DNA from: Marinilabilia sp.
Lineage (GTDB): Bacteria > Bacteroidota > Bacteroidia > Bacteroidales > Marinilabiliaceae
Direction: 5' to 3'
Length of the DNA stretch: 45,636 bases
Assembly: GCF_016278715.1 (NCBI RefSeq)
Contig: NZ_JADQBH010000130.1
Coordinates: forward strand, 1 to 45,636
Of this stretch, positions 35,426-44,135 are shown one piece after another. The translations under genes and the position numbers were made by a program. The notes under the pieces are model-generated. The model saw only the letters and a program-made list of their open reading frames with translations. It had not been told where the DNA came from and ran no database searches. The first letter of the stretch is position 1. Each line of letters begins with the position of its first letter.

Positions 35426-37831
35426 ATGATGAAAAAAACCTCATTAATACTTCTTCTCACGTTTTTATTTAGTGGCTTTTGTATTAAAGCGCAATCCAGT
35501 CTTTCGTTATGGTATGATGAGCCTGCCAATCATTTCGAAGAGGCTATCGTTCTGGGAAATGGTAAGATGGGGGCCACTGTGTTTGGAGGTGTTCAATTGG
35601 AGAAGATCTATTTGAACGATGCAACGCTTTGGTCAGGAGAACCTTTCAATCCCAATAATAATCCCGAAGCTTATAAATACGTTGATAAGGTTAGGGAAGC
35701 ATTACGAGAGGAGAACTATGCCTTAGCCGATTCTCTAAATCGCTATTTGCAGGGGGCATATTCGCAGTCGTTTGCCCCCTTAGGCACAATGTATATTGAT
35801 TTTGATAATCAGGAAGCATTTTCCGATTATAAGAGAGAGTTAGATATAAGGAACGCAGTTTCAAAGGTCAGTTACGATGTAAATGGAGTAAAATATCAAC
35901 GCGAGTATTTTGTGTCGCACCCTGATAAAATAATGGCAATCAAACTAACCAGCAGTAAAAAAAGGTCGTTGAATTGCACTATTCGTTTTGAGAGTCTGTT
36001 AAAGTTTAAAGCAACAGTCTCCGATGAAGTGCTAACGGTGAATGGGTATGCTCCCTATCATGCTGAACCAAGCTATAGGGGCGATATGCCCAATGCCGTT
36101 TTGTTTGATCAGGAGAGAGGAACGCGTTTTACATCCTTATTTAAAATTAGTCATAAAGATGGTAAAGTCTCTTCTACCGATAGCACACTCGTATTAAGTA
36201 ATTGTAGTGAAGCAATAATTTATATTTCCATAGCAACCAGTTTTAATGGGTTTGATAAAGATCCGGCAAAAGAAGGTGTGGATAACCAGTCAATTGCCTT
36301 CACACAATTACAAAACGGCATTGAAAAGCCATATTCATCGTTAAAACAAAGCCACCTCACAGATTATAAGTCCTTTTTTAATAGAGTGAGCCTGAATCTT
36401 GAAGGGCCTGACCACAATGAATTACCAACTGATGATAGATTACTTCAATATGATAAGGGCAATGAGGATAAAGGGTTAGAGATGTTGTATTTTCAATATG
36501 GACGGTATTTGTTGATCTCATCATCACGAACCAAAGATGTACCTGCAAATCTGCAGGGTATTTGGAACCCATATATTCAGCCACCATGGAGTAGTAATTA
36601 TACTGTGAATATTAATGTTGAGGAGAATTACTGGCTTGCGGAAATTGCTAATTTGTCGGAGTTGCACCAACCATTGTTGGGTTTTATCAGGAATGTATCA
36701 AAAACCGGAAAAGTCATTGCCAAAACCTATTATGGTGTAAATGGATGGACGGTCTGTCAGAATTCTGATATCTGGGCTTTGAGTAATCCGGTGGGTGATT
36801 TTGGCGGTGGCGATCCCAATTGGGCCAACTGGAATATGGGTGGAGTCTGGCTGGCGACTCATTTGTGGGAGCACTATACATTTTCTCAGGATAGTACTTA
36901 TCTTAATGATTTTGCCTATGAGTTATTAAAAGGAGCTGTTACTTTTTCGTTGGAGTGGATGATTAAGAATAAAGATGGATATTGGATTACCTCTCCATGT
37001 ACTTCTCCTGAAAATAAATACATTACTTCTACAGGATATCATGGATCTACGTTCTATGGAGGAAGCGCTGATTTGGCAATGATTCGTGAACTTCTAACCA
37101 GTTTCCTGAAGGCATCAAAGGTGCTAAATATTAATGGAGATTTACAACAGCGGGCGAATGATGTTCTTGCAAATATCCTCCCCTATAAGGTCGGAGCGAA
37201 AGGCAATCTGCAAGAGTGGTATTTCGACTGGGAAGATGAAGATCCTCAACACCGACATCAGTCTCACTTATTTGGGTTATTTCCGGGGCATCATATTTCT
37301 CCTATGGAAACACCTGAATTGGCCAATGCCTGTAAAACAACCCTGGAAATAAAAGGCGATGAAACAACCGGATGGTCTAAAGGATGGCGTATTAATCTTT
37401 GGGCCCGGTTAGGAGATGGAAATCGTGCCTATAAAATGTACCGTGAACTATTGCAATATGTCAAGCCGGATGCTTTGCATGTTACTCAAGAAGATCATCA
37501 TGGTGGAACATATCCAAACCTTTTAGATGCCCATCCACCCTTTCAAATTGATGGGAATTTTGGAGGGGCTGCGGCAGTAATCGAAATGCTGATGCAGTCG
37601 GGTGAAGATAAAATTATATTATTACCGGCTTTACCCGATTCCTGGGTCACAGGTAGTATTAATGGAATTTGTGCCAGAGGGGGACTTGAAATTTTGCTCG
37701 AATGGAAAGAGATGAAGTTGACTAGAACTATTGTTAAGGCAAAGGTTAGCGGTAAAACAACTTTGGTTTATGGAAGCCTGCAGAAGGATATTATGCTTGA
37801 AGCTGGCCAGCAAGTTGAGGTTGCGTGGTAA
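35426..37831 (+). CDS. GH95 alpha-L-fucosidase / alpha-L-galactosidase
   Basis: Inverting exo-enzyme of GH95, which removes alpha-1,2-fucose or alpha-L-galactose. 801 residues with a cleavable signal peptide ending near CIKAQ. Seen: the N-terminal beta-sandwich (LWYDEPANHFEEAIVLGNGKMGA in parts, LNDATLWSG) and the (alpha/alpha)6 barrel. Conserved catalytic residues by comparison with bifidobacterial AfcA: Asn395 and Asn397 (YTVNINVEENYW), acid Glu529 (TSPEN) and Asp709 (FQIDGNFGG). It is the last gene of the locus and ends 13 bases before the convergent rimM stop. Confidence 0.94.
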   Translation: MMKKTSLILLLTFLFSGFCIKAQSSLSLWYDEPANHFEEAIVLGNGKMGATVFGGVQLEKIYLNDATLWSGEPFNPNNNPEAYKYVDKVREALREENYALADSLNRYLQGAYSQSFAPLGTMYIDFDNQEAFSDYKRELDIRNAVSKVSYDVNGVKYQREYFVSHPDKIMAIKLTSSKKRSLNCTIRFESLLKFKATVSDEVLTVNGYAPYHAEPSYRGDMPNAVLFDQERGTRFTSLFKISHKDGKVSSTDSTLVLSNCSEAIIYISIATSFNGFDKDPAKEGVDNQSIAFTQLQNGIEKPYSSLKQSHLTDYKSFFNRVSLNLEGPDHNELPTDDRLLQYDKGNEDKGLEMLYFQYGRYLLISSSRTKDVPANLQGIWNPYIQPPWSSNYTVNINVEENYWLAEIANLSELHQPLLGFIRNVSKTGKVIAKTYYGVNGWTVCQNSDIWALSNPVGDFGGGDPNWANWNMGGVWLATHLWEHYTFSQDSTYLNDFAYELLKGAVTFSLEWMIKNKDGYWITSPCTSPENKYITSTGYHGSTFYGGSADLAMIRELLTSFLKASKVLNINGDLQQRANDVLANILPYKVGAKGNLQEWYFDWEDEDPQHRHQSHLFGLFPGHHISPMETPELANACKTTLEIKGDETTGWSKGWRINLWARLGDGNRAYKMYRELLQYVKPDALHVTQEDHHGGTYPNLLDAHPPFQIDGNFGGAAAVIEMLMQSGEDKIILLPALPDSWVTGSINGICARGGLEILLEWKEMKLTRTIVKAKVSGKTTLVYGSLQKDIMLEAGQQVEVAW

Positions 37832-37844
37832 TGAGTATAAAGAT

Positions 37845-38375
37845 TTATCCCTCATTTAGGTTCACTAATCCCTCAGGCAGCTCTACTTCTATGGTTTTTG
37901 CCTCTTCATCAATATTTACAATGAACTCTTCAGCCACCGGAATCAGTAATTCTCCTTTTTCTCCATGGATGATAAAGAGCGGATTCCCTGAAATGTCCTG
38001 AATGCTCTCTACTATCCCTAATTCTCCTTCGTTGATATCACTTATCCTGAACCCGTTAAAAGCCGTTATGTTGTTCACTTCCTTCTCCGAATCGATAATT
38101 TCGTCTTCCTTCAGATAGACAGCAGTGTCCATGAGATTACGGATCTCCTCTTCCGACTCCAGCAACGGAAGTTTTACCAACAGGACATTATCTGATTTGT
38201 AGCGAAATCCACCTACCCGGAAAGGAACCAGTCCGTTATCGATATCCAGAAATATAAATGACGGATTAAGATCCTGTTCGGCTATTTCAGATAGCAATCT
38301 GATGGCAATTTCTCCGGAAACACCGTGTGGTTTGGATAAGGTGCCAATATTTATGAATTCTGATTTTTTTAGCAT
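37845..38375 (-). CDS. rimM: Ribosome maturation factor RimM
   Basis: Assists assembly of the 30S head domain and binds ribosomal protein S19. 176 residues: the N-terminal RimM beta-barrel (NIGTLSKPHGVSGEIAIRLLS, about residues 9-29) and the C-terminal PRC-barrel-like domain, including NAFNGFRI-type and GNPLFIIHGEKGELLIPV motifs (about 130-160). The usual neighbour rpsP is not next to it; transketolase lies upstream on the same strand, with a terminator between them. It ends convergent to the GH95 gene, so its 3' end forms the right border of the polysaccharide locus. Confidence 0.93.
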   Translation of the reverse strand: MLKKSEFINIGTLSKPHGVSGEIAIRLLSEIAEQDLNPSFIFLDIDNGLVPFRVGGFRYKSDNVLLVKLPLLESEEEIRNLMDTAVYLKEDEIIDSEKEVNNITAFNGFRISDINEGELGIVESIQDISGNPLFIIHGEKGELLIPVAEEFIVNIDEEAKTIEVELPEGLVNLNEG

Positions 38376-38413
38376 GGGGTAAATTTACAATTTTAACAGA
38401 GATGATAAATAAA

Positions 38414-38447
38414 AAAATCCTCCCCAAAGTAAATTGAGAAGGATTTT
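38414..38447 (-). terminator. Intrinsic terminator after transketolase
   Basis: On the minus strand the 8-bp stem AAAATCCT/AGGATTTT (arms 38440-38447 and 38414-38421) is followed by a run of seven T residues. It lies about 64 bases after the transketolase stop and separates tkt from rimM. Confidence 0.65.
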
Positions 38448-38510
38448 GTATTAATTGGATGAGTCCGGTCAAAAAGGTTTCTTAAGAGCCAAACTCATGG
38501 ATCAGAAAAA

Positions 38511-40538
38511 TTACAGTTTCAGAAACTTGCAAACCGCATCGTAAACCGCTTTCCCGGTGAATCCAAATTCCTCGTCCAGGACATTGTATGGAGCAGAATA
38601 TCCGAAATGGTCCAGCCCGTTAGCAATTCCGTTGGCTCCGGTCAGGCCTTCAATGGTCACTGGTAAGCCGGCAGTCAGACCGTAGCGAGGCACATCCGCG
38701 GGAAGTACTTCTTCCTGATATTCGGCCGACTGATTGCGGAACAGCCCTTCAGAAATAGCTGAAACTATCTGTATTTTAAGGCCTTTATCTTTGCGGAGCA
38801 ATTCAGCACCTTCAACCATAGTAGATACTTCAGAGCCATTACCAACCATTACAAGGTCGAGTTTTCCTTCGTCCTTCTGAACGATGTAAGCACCTTTTTT
38901 GGCTTTGAGAGCGGTTTCGTAAGAACTTCCGGGTAAGTTGGGGATGTTCTGACGCGACAGTATCAAAGCAGATGGAGTTTTTGTATTTTCCATAGCCATT
39001 TGCCATGCGACAGTGCTTTCGTTGGCATCAGCAGGACGCATTACCAACATACTGTTATCTCCATGGTGGTTTTTCAGTTTTTCCAGTAGTCTGATTTGTG
39101 CTTCCTGCTCAACCGGTTGATGAGTAGGGCCGTCTTCTCCTACGCGGAAAGCATCGTGGGTCCAGACGTACTTGACAGGTAATTGCATGAGTGCGGCCAA
39201 ACGAGCGGCAGGCTTCATGTAACCAGAAAATACAAAGAAGGTTCCACAAACCGGGATTACACCTCCGTGGAGGGCCATGCCGTTGGCAAGCGCTCCCATA
39301 GTAAGCTCCGATACTCCTGTGTGAACAAATTGCCCGGAATAGTCGCCTTTGACCATTGGGTGGGTTTTCTTCAGGAATCCGTCGGTCTTGTCCGAGTTGC
39401 TGAGGTCGGCTGACATGACTATCATGTTTTCAACCTTGTCGGCAAAATGAGCCAAAACAGTTCCTGATGAACCGCGGGATGCATTGTCAGCTTTTTGTTC
39501 GATAGAAGCATAGTCAATTTCAGGAGCTTCTTTGGAGAAGAACTTGTGGAGTTGAGCAGCCAGTTCAGGATTGGCTTTTTCCCAGGTTTCCTGCTCAGCT
39601 TTTTTGCGGCTGGCATGTACTGCTTTTTCCTCCATACATTTTTTGTAGTACTCGGCTACGTCAGGAAAGATTGCAAAAGGTTGATCTGAATCACCACCCA
39701 AATTCTCAATGGTTTTGCGGAAAGAAGCACCGGCGGCACCCAAAGGCTGTCCGTGGGTGGATACTTTACGCTCAAAGGAATTTCCATCTTCAGTTAAAGC
39801 ACCTTTTCCCATGATGGTTTTTCCAATAATGAGATAGGGCTGATCTGTAATTTTTTTAGATTCTTCGAGGGCTTCACGAATTTGTGCGTGATCGTGTCCA
39901 TCAATGGTTTTAACTTTCCACCCCCATGCTTCGTATTTCATTGCGGTATCTTCAATTGATACAGCATTGGTTTCGGTCGACAATTGAATGTCGTTGGAAT
40001 CGTAGAACATGACCAGGTTGCCAAGTCCCAGGTATCCGGCCAGACGACCTGCTCCCTGAGAGATCTCTTCCTGAACACCTCCGTCTGAAATAAAAGTATA
40101 AATATTATGGGCACTCCAGAGACCAAATTTTTGTGCCAGAAAACGCTCGGAGATAGCTGCACCAACGGCCATGGTATGACCTTGTCCCAGAGGACCTGAA
40201 GTGTTTTCCACGCCACGCTCAAAATCTACTTCCGGGTGGCCGGGAGTAGGACTTCCCCACTGACGGAAGTTAGCAAGTTCTTCCATTGTGTAAGCACCTG
40301 TCAGTGCCAGCTGAGAATAAAGCATGGGCGACATGTGTCCCGGATCCAGAAAGAAACGGTCGCGCATAGCCCATCCTCGGTCGGTGGGGTCAAATTCCAT
40401 AAATTCTGAGAAGAGAATGTGTATGAAGTCTGCACCTCCCATGGCTCCCCCCGGGTGTCCTGATTTGGCTTTCTCGACCATAGCTGCCGAAAGCACGCGT
40501 ATGTTGTCTGCTGATCTTTTTGCGATGTCTGTGCTCAT
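38511..40538 (-). CDS. tkt: Transketolase
   Basis: Thiamine-diphosphate enzyme of the non-oxidative pentose phosphate pathway that moves two-carbon units between sugar phosphates. 675 residues, full length. Seen: KAKSGHPGGAMGGAD (catalytic His region), GPLGQGHTMAVGAA, the ThDP/Mg motif ISDGGVQEEISQGAG with the later Asn in FYDSNDIQLS, and the pyrimidine-domain Glu in GVSELTMGALANG. THDAFRVGEDGPTHQPVEQ (phosphate and substrate binding) and the C-terminal transketolase domain are also present. It has its own -7 box and terminator and appears monocistronic. Confidence 0.97.
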   Translation of the reverse strand: MSTDIAKRSADNIRVLSAAMVEKAKSGHPGGAMGGADFIHILFSEFMEFDPTDRGWAMRDRFFLDPGHMSPMLYSQLALTGAYTMEELANFRQWGSPTPGHPEVDFERGVENTSGPLGQGHTMAVGAAISERFLAQKFGLWSAHNIYTFISDGGVQEEISQGAGRLAGYLGLGNLVMFYDSNDIQLSTETNAVSIEDTAMKYEAWGWKVKTIDGHDHAQIREALEESKKITDQPYLIIGKTIMGKGALTEDGNSFERKVSTHGQPLGAAGASFRKTIENLGGDSDQPFAIFPDVAEYYKKCMEEKAVHASRKKAEQETWEKANPELAAQLHKFFSKEAPEIDYASIEQKADNASRGSSGTVLAHFADKVENMIVMSADLSNSDKTDGFLKKTHPMVKGDYSGQFVHTGVSELTMGALANGMALHGGVIPVCGTFFVFSGYMKPAARLAALMQLPVKYVWTHDAFRVGEDGPTHQPVEQEAQIRLLEKLKNHHGDNSMLVMRPADANESTVAWQMAMENTKTPSALILSRQNIPNLPGSSYETALKAKKGAYIVQKDEGKLDLVMVGNGSEVSTMVEGAELLRKDKGLKIQIVSAISEGLFRNQSAEYQEEVLPADVPRYGLTAGLPVTIEGLTGANGIANGLDHFGYSAPYNVLDEEFGFTGKAVYDAVCKFLKL

Positions 40539-40603
40539 AATATTTTTGATTTTTAGTTTTATGACTTTGACTGTTCTGGTCTGTTCTTTATGTCTTTGGA
40601 CTG

Positions 40604-40611
40604 CAAATATA
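40604..40611 (-). promoter_or_regulatory. -7 box of the transketolase promoter
   Basis: TATATTTG on the minus strand, a perfect TAnnTTTG element 65 bases before the tkt ATG. The expected -33 position is A-rich and has no TTTG, so the promoter assignment rests on the -7 box alone. Confidence 0.5.
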
Positions 40612-40791
40612 TAAAAACAACTTATTTTTTTGAGTTAAAAAACACTTAATCATTATTTTTCAATGACAAAAGTAAGTAATTTTTTTAGTATCGGGGGAAT
40701 AAGGGTAAAAAATACCTTTAAAAGATTTGTATTTTTTTGTGTGTTATTGCAAATCTCCGGTTTCTGATTGGCTATGAAATTCTCTACATGC

Positions 40792-40815
40792 AAATAGCCA
40801 TAGTTTTGGCTATTT
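40792..40815. promoter_or_regulatory. Perfect 9-bp inverted repeat upstream of pdxB
   Basis: AAATAGCCA (40792-40800), a 6-base spacer and TGGCTATTT (40807-40815), 40 bases before the pdxB ATG. The symmetry and position fit an operator at the promoter or a leader hairpin. No known regulator can be named. Confidence 0.45.
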
Positions 40816-40855
40816 ATTGTTACTTTGGTATTCAGAAATCAAAGTTTAAAAAACC

Positions 40856-41977
40856 ATGTTGATAGTTGCCGACGATAAAATCCCTTTTTTGAAAGGTGTA
40901 CTAGAGCCTCACGCCCGGGTTGTTTATATTCCGGGAATTGACATTGGCCCGGAAGACGTAAAAAATGCAGACGGACTCATCATCCGTACCCGAACAAAGG
41001 TTGATAGTTCTCTGCTGAAAGGAAGTTCCGTAAAAGCGGTAGTGTCCTCAACCATTGGAACCGATCACATGGACATCCCTTGGCTGGAAGAAAACAACAT
41101 TGCCTGGGCCAATGCACCCGGATGCAACTCAGGCTCAGTAAAGCAATACATTGCATCCGTTTTTGCCAGTTTGGAAGAGAATTACTATCCTTTGAGAGGA
41201 AAAACTTTAGGAGTTGTGGGAGTTGGAAATGTTGGTAGCAAGGTGGCCAAAGTTGGCGAAGCTTTTGGTATGAAGGTTTTGCTAAATGATCCTCCACGTG
41301 CTGCGGACGAGACTGATTTTCCCAATGTTGATCTCAATGTTTTGCTGCAATTGTCGGATGTGGTTACTTTTCATGTGCCACTTACTTGTGAAGGGGAATA
41401 TCCTACCCAATATCTGTTGAATGATACGACTCTGTTGATGATGAAACGGGGAAGTGTGTTGATAAATACCTCCCGGGGGGAAGTGGTTGAACAGAGAGTC
41501 CTGATGAAAGGCATCAGCTCGGGATTAATCGACAGAGCCATCCTGGATGTTTGGGAGAATGAACCTGATATCTCACGTGATATGCTGGATCGTTTGATGC
41601 TTGGGACACCTCATATCGCCGGATATTCTGTTGACGGGAAAGCCAATGGAACTTCGGCTGCTGTGCAATTCATGAGCCGCCGGTTTGGATTTGGCCTGGA
41701 CAATTGGAAACCCTCGGAACTTCCCCTGCTGGATAATATGTCTTTATCTGTCAGTGATGTGGATGAACGTTTGAACTTAAAACTTGCCAAAGCCGTTTTT
41801 TCCACTTATGATGTCCGAGTAGATGCAAAAAGACTGGCTGAAGATCCGGGAAATTTTGAAGCCATCAGAGGCCATTATCCGATTCGCCGGGAATTTCCGG
41901 CCTGGACTATCCGGGTGCCTGAAGGAAATGATGAGCTAAAAAAATCATTTGAGTTATTGGGTTTTCAGGTAGTTTGA
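40856..41977 (+). CDS. pdxB: Erythronate-4-phosphate dehydrogenase
   Basis: Oxidises 4-phosphoerythronate in the DXP-independent route to pyridoxal 5'-phosphate. 373 residues of the D-isomer-specific 2-hydroxyacid dehydrogenase fold. Seen: IRTRTKVDSSLL, STIGTDHMDIPWLEE and NAPGCNSGSVKQYIASV, then the Rossmann motif GVVGVGNVGSKVAKVGEAFG (about 121-140). The catalytic Arg lies in NTSRGEVVEQ, the Glu in LDVWENEPDIS, and the His in GTPHIAGYSVDGKANGT, the last stretch being diagnostic of PdxB rather than SerA. The C-terminal PdxB dimerisation domain is present. It is transcribed divergently from tkt. Confidence 0.94.
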   Translation: MLIVADDKIPFLKGVLEPHARVVYIPGIDIGPEDVKNADGLIIRTRTKVDSSLLKGSSVKAVVSSTIGTDHMDIPWLEENNIAWANAPGCNSGSVKQYIASVFASLEENYYPLRGKTLGVVGVGNVGSKVAKVGEAFGMKVLLNDPPRAADETDFPNVDLNVLLQLSDVVTFHVPLTCEGEYPTQYLLNDTTLLMMKRGSVLINTSRGEVVEQRVLMKGISSGLIDRAILDVWENEPDISRDMLDRLMLGTPHIAGYSVDGKANGTSAAVQFMSRRFGFGLDNWKPSELPLLDNMSLSVSDVDERLNLKLAKAVFSTYDVRVDAKRLAEDPGNFEAIRGHYPIRREFPAWTIRVPEGNDELKKSFELLGFQVV

Positions 41978-42178
41978 AAACTTCACGCCACAAAGATATG
42001 CGAACTTAAAGTAGTTTTCTGATACCTTATCCCTAACCCCCAACACGCTCACTGACTAAAAACTGACGACCAACATTCATTTTATCCCCAAATTGGATTT
42101 TTCTTAACAATTTGTTTTCCCAACGGTTACATTTAGTTCTTACAGCATTACTAATCTTGCATCAGATATTTTAATCCA

Positions 42179-43039
42179 ATGCTGATGCAAACAACAAAAC
42201 ACATTCTAAGACGCAAAATAAGGGTAGCCGTAATCTCCGACCTTCATTTGGGAACCTATGGTTGTAAAGCACCTCAGGTTCTTGATTATCTGAGGGGAAT
42301 TGATCCGGAAACGTTAGTGCTCAATGGTGATATTGTGGACGGATGGCAATTCTCCCGTTCTTATTTTCCTGCTTCCCATTTAAAAGTGGTTCGTCAGATT
42401 ATCAAGATGATGGAAGGGGGGACCAGGGTAATTTACGTTGCCGGGAATCACGATGAGGTAATGCGTCGCTTTTCCGGAATCAAACTGGGCAATTTTTCTT
42501 TTGTAAATAAGGTGGTCCTGAACTTGGACGGTAAGAAGACGTGGATTTTTCACGGTGATGTCTTCGATGTTTTTATGCATCATTCCAAATGGTTGGCACG
42601 CCTGGGAGCCAAAGGATATGGTATTCTTACCATCATGAATAAGCTGGTAAATGGCCTGATGGCTTTTTTCGGCAAAAGGCGTCTTTCTATTTCTAAATCA
42701 ATCAAAGAACGAGTAAAGGGGAGTGGTAACGCCGTTTCCAGGTTTGAGCGAACCGTTGCGGGGCTGGGCGTGGAGAAGGGTTACAATTATGTTATTTGCG
42801 GACATATTCATACCCCGGCGGATAAGCTGATTGATACTGGAAAAGGTCAAATTCGTTATTTGAATTCAGGCGACTGGGTGGAGAACATGACGGCCCTGGA
42901 ATATGAGAACGGAGGGTGGAACCTGAAATATTGGGAACCTCATTGGGCAGAAGTCAGCGACGTTGTAGCTGAAGAAACCTTTGCACGGCCATCAAAAGCG
43001 GTATTTATTAGTGCATTTAATGAGGTAATGGGTAGTTGA
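42179..43039 (+). CDS. LpxH-like metallophosphatase (possible UDP-2,3-diacylglucosamine diphosphatase)
   Basis: Cytoplasmic calcineurin-like phosphatase of 286 residues. All metal motifs of the LpxH group are visible: ISDLHLG (Asp21, His23), LNGDIVDGW, AGNHDEV, FHGDVFDVF and CGHIHTP. LpxH cleaves UDP-2,3-diacylglucosamine to lipid X in lipid A synthesis, but this protein is longer than typical LpxH and has an insertion rich in Lys and Arg (about 160-190). A different nucleotide-sugar or lipid diphosphate substrate is therefore possible. The glycosyltransferase gene follows after 19 bases, suggesting a two-gene unit for a glycolipid or envelope glycan. Confidence 0.75.
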   Translation: MLMQTTKHILRRKIRVAVISDLHLGTYGCKAPQVLDYLRGIDPETLVLNGDIVDGWQFSRSYFPASHLKVVRQIIKMMEGGTRVIYVAGNHDEVMRRFSGIKLGNFSFVNKVVLNLDGKKTWIFHGDVFDVFMHHSKWLARLGAKGYGILTIMNKLVNGLMAFFGKRRLSISKSIKERVKGSGNAVSRFERTVAGLGVEKGYNYVICGHIHTPADKLIDTGKGQIRYLNSGDWVENMTALEYENGGWNLKYWEPHWAEVSDVVAEETFARPSKAVFISAFNEVMGS

Positions 43040-43058
43040 TTTTTTTTAATTATTTGTT

Positions 43059-44135
43059 ATGAAGATTTTGTATGCCATACAGGGAACCGGAAACGGTCAT
43101 GTTGCCCGGGCTACCGACCTGGTTCCTGAGTTTAAAAAATACGGCGAAGTGGATGTGCTGTTAAGCGGGAAACATTGTGAGCTTGAACTCCCTTTTGATG
43201 TAAAGTACCGGGTTCAGGGACTGGGGTTTTTTTTCGGAAAGAAAGGAGGGATTGATTTGGGAAAAACCTGGCGCAGAAATTCTGTAGGAAAATTCTTCAG
43301 AGAGGTGGTGGACTTGCCTGTTCACGAATACGATTTAGTGGTTTCAGACTTTGAACCTGTATCAGCCTGGGCGTGCAGGTTGCGAGGTAAGGATTGCTTT
43401 GGCATGAGTCACCAGTCAGCCGTGGTGGATGTTGAAGCACCCCGACCATCGGTGTGCAATTGGTGGGGAAAAGTCATTCTAAAGTATTATGCACCCGCTA
43501 CTCAAAACACCGGTTTTCATTTTAAAGCATTAAACGAGCATATCTCCACACCGGTAATTCGTAAGTCTGTAAGAGAACTTGTTCCCGGAAATCAGGGCCA
43601 CTATACAGTTTATCTTCCTGCCTGGGCCGATATTCATATTATCAGCGTTCTTGCTGAAATAAGAGATGTTAAATGGGAGGTGTTCTCGAAACACATATCC
43701 GTTTCTTATTCGTTTAATAATATCTCGGTGCGTCCGGTGCAAAACGAGGGGTTTATACGAAGCCTTGCCGGAAGTGCTGGTGTACTCTGCAATGCAGGGT
43801 TCGAAACTCCATCCGAGGCATTGTTTCTGGGCAAGAAATTGTGTGTAATTCCCATGAAACATCAATACGAACAAGCTTGTAATGCCGAAATGCTGAGAAG
43901 CATGGGAATTCCTGTGCTTCAAAAAATGTCTGCGGCCAGCGTTTCGAAAATTCGTCAATGGACCCGGGAGGCGCAAGTATTTAGTGTAAACTATCCGGAC
44001 AATGTTCCTGAGGTAGTGGAGCGGGTAATGGAAATGGCTGAGGCGCGGGAATTAGAGACTTCTTTTCGACCATTGTTTCCTTTCCTGTCATTTCATCGGA
44101 AAATGGCACATGTAACTGTTGGGAACGTCCGCTGA
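43059..44135 (+). CDS. GT-B-type glycosyltransferase (MurG/UGT-like)
   Basis: 358 residues without signal peptide or clear transmembrane helix, so cytoplasmic or peripherally membrane-bound. The N-terminal AIQGTGNGHVARATDLVPEF (7-26) matches the glycine-rich first loop of MurG/GT28-like and UGT-like transferases. The C-terminal part has the nucleotide-sugar binding pattern LCNAGFETPSEALFLGKKL (about 246-264), followed by CVIPMKHQYEQACNA. Donor and acceptor are unknown. It forms a pair with the LpxH-like phosphatase directly upstream. Confidence 0.78.
   Translation: MKILYAIQGTGNGHVARATDLVPEFKKYGEVDVLLSGKHCELELPFDVKYRVQGLGFFFGKKGGIDLGKTWRRNSVGKFFREVVDLPVHEYDLVVSDFEPVSAWACRLRGKDCFGMSHQSAVVDVEAPRPSVCNWWGKVILKYYAPATQNTGFHFKALNEHISTPVIRKSVRELVPGNQGHYTVYLPAWADIHIISVLAEIRDVKWEVFSKHISVSYSFNNISVRPVQNEGFIRSLAGSAGVLCNAGFETPSEALFLGKKLCVIPMKHQYEQACNAEMLRSMGIPVLQKMSAASVSKIRQWTREAQVFSVNYPDNVPEVVERVMEMAEARELETSFRPLFPFLSFHRKMAHVTVGNVR

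Larger units (their letters stand above)
40539..40855. other. Divergent intergenic region between tkt and pdxB
   Basis: 317 bases with no gene. It contains the tkt -7 box (40604-40611) and an inverted repeat just before pdxB (40792-40815). The middle is very AT-rich with long T and A runs. No clean pdxB promoter was found. Confidence 0.5.

Noticed and set aside
37830-37856. 6-bp inverted repeat at the convergent GH95/rimM ends
   Set aside because: The stem is short, the loop is 15 bases and no T-run follows on either strand, so I do not call a bidirectional terminator.
41978-42178. CACGCC/CACAAAG-type words after pdxB suggesting a degenerate intergenic repeat
   Set aside because: Only loose similarity to the words near 10400; no clear repeat unit can be defined within this window.
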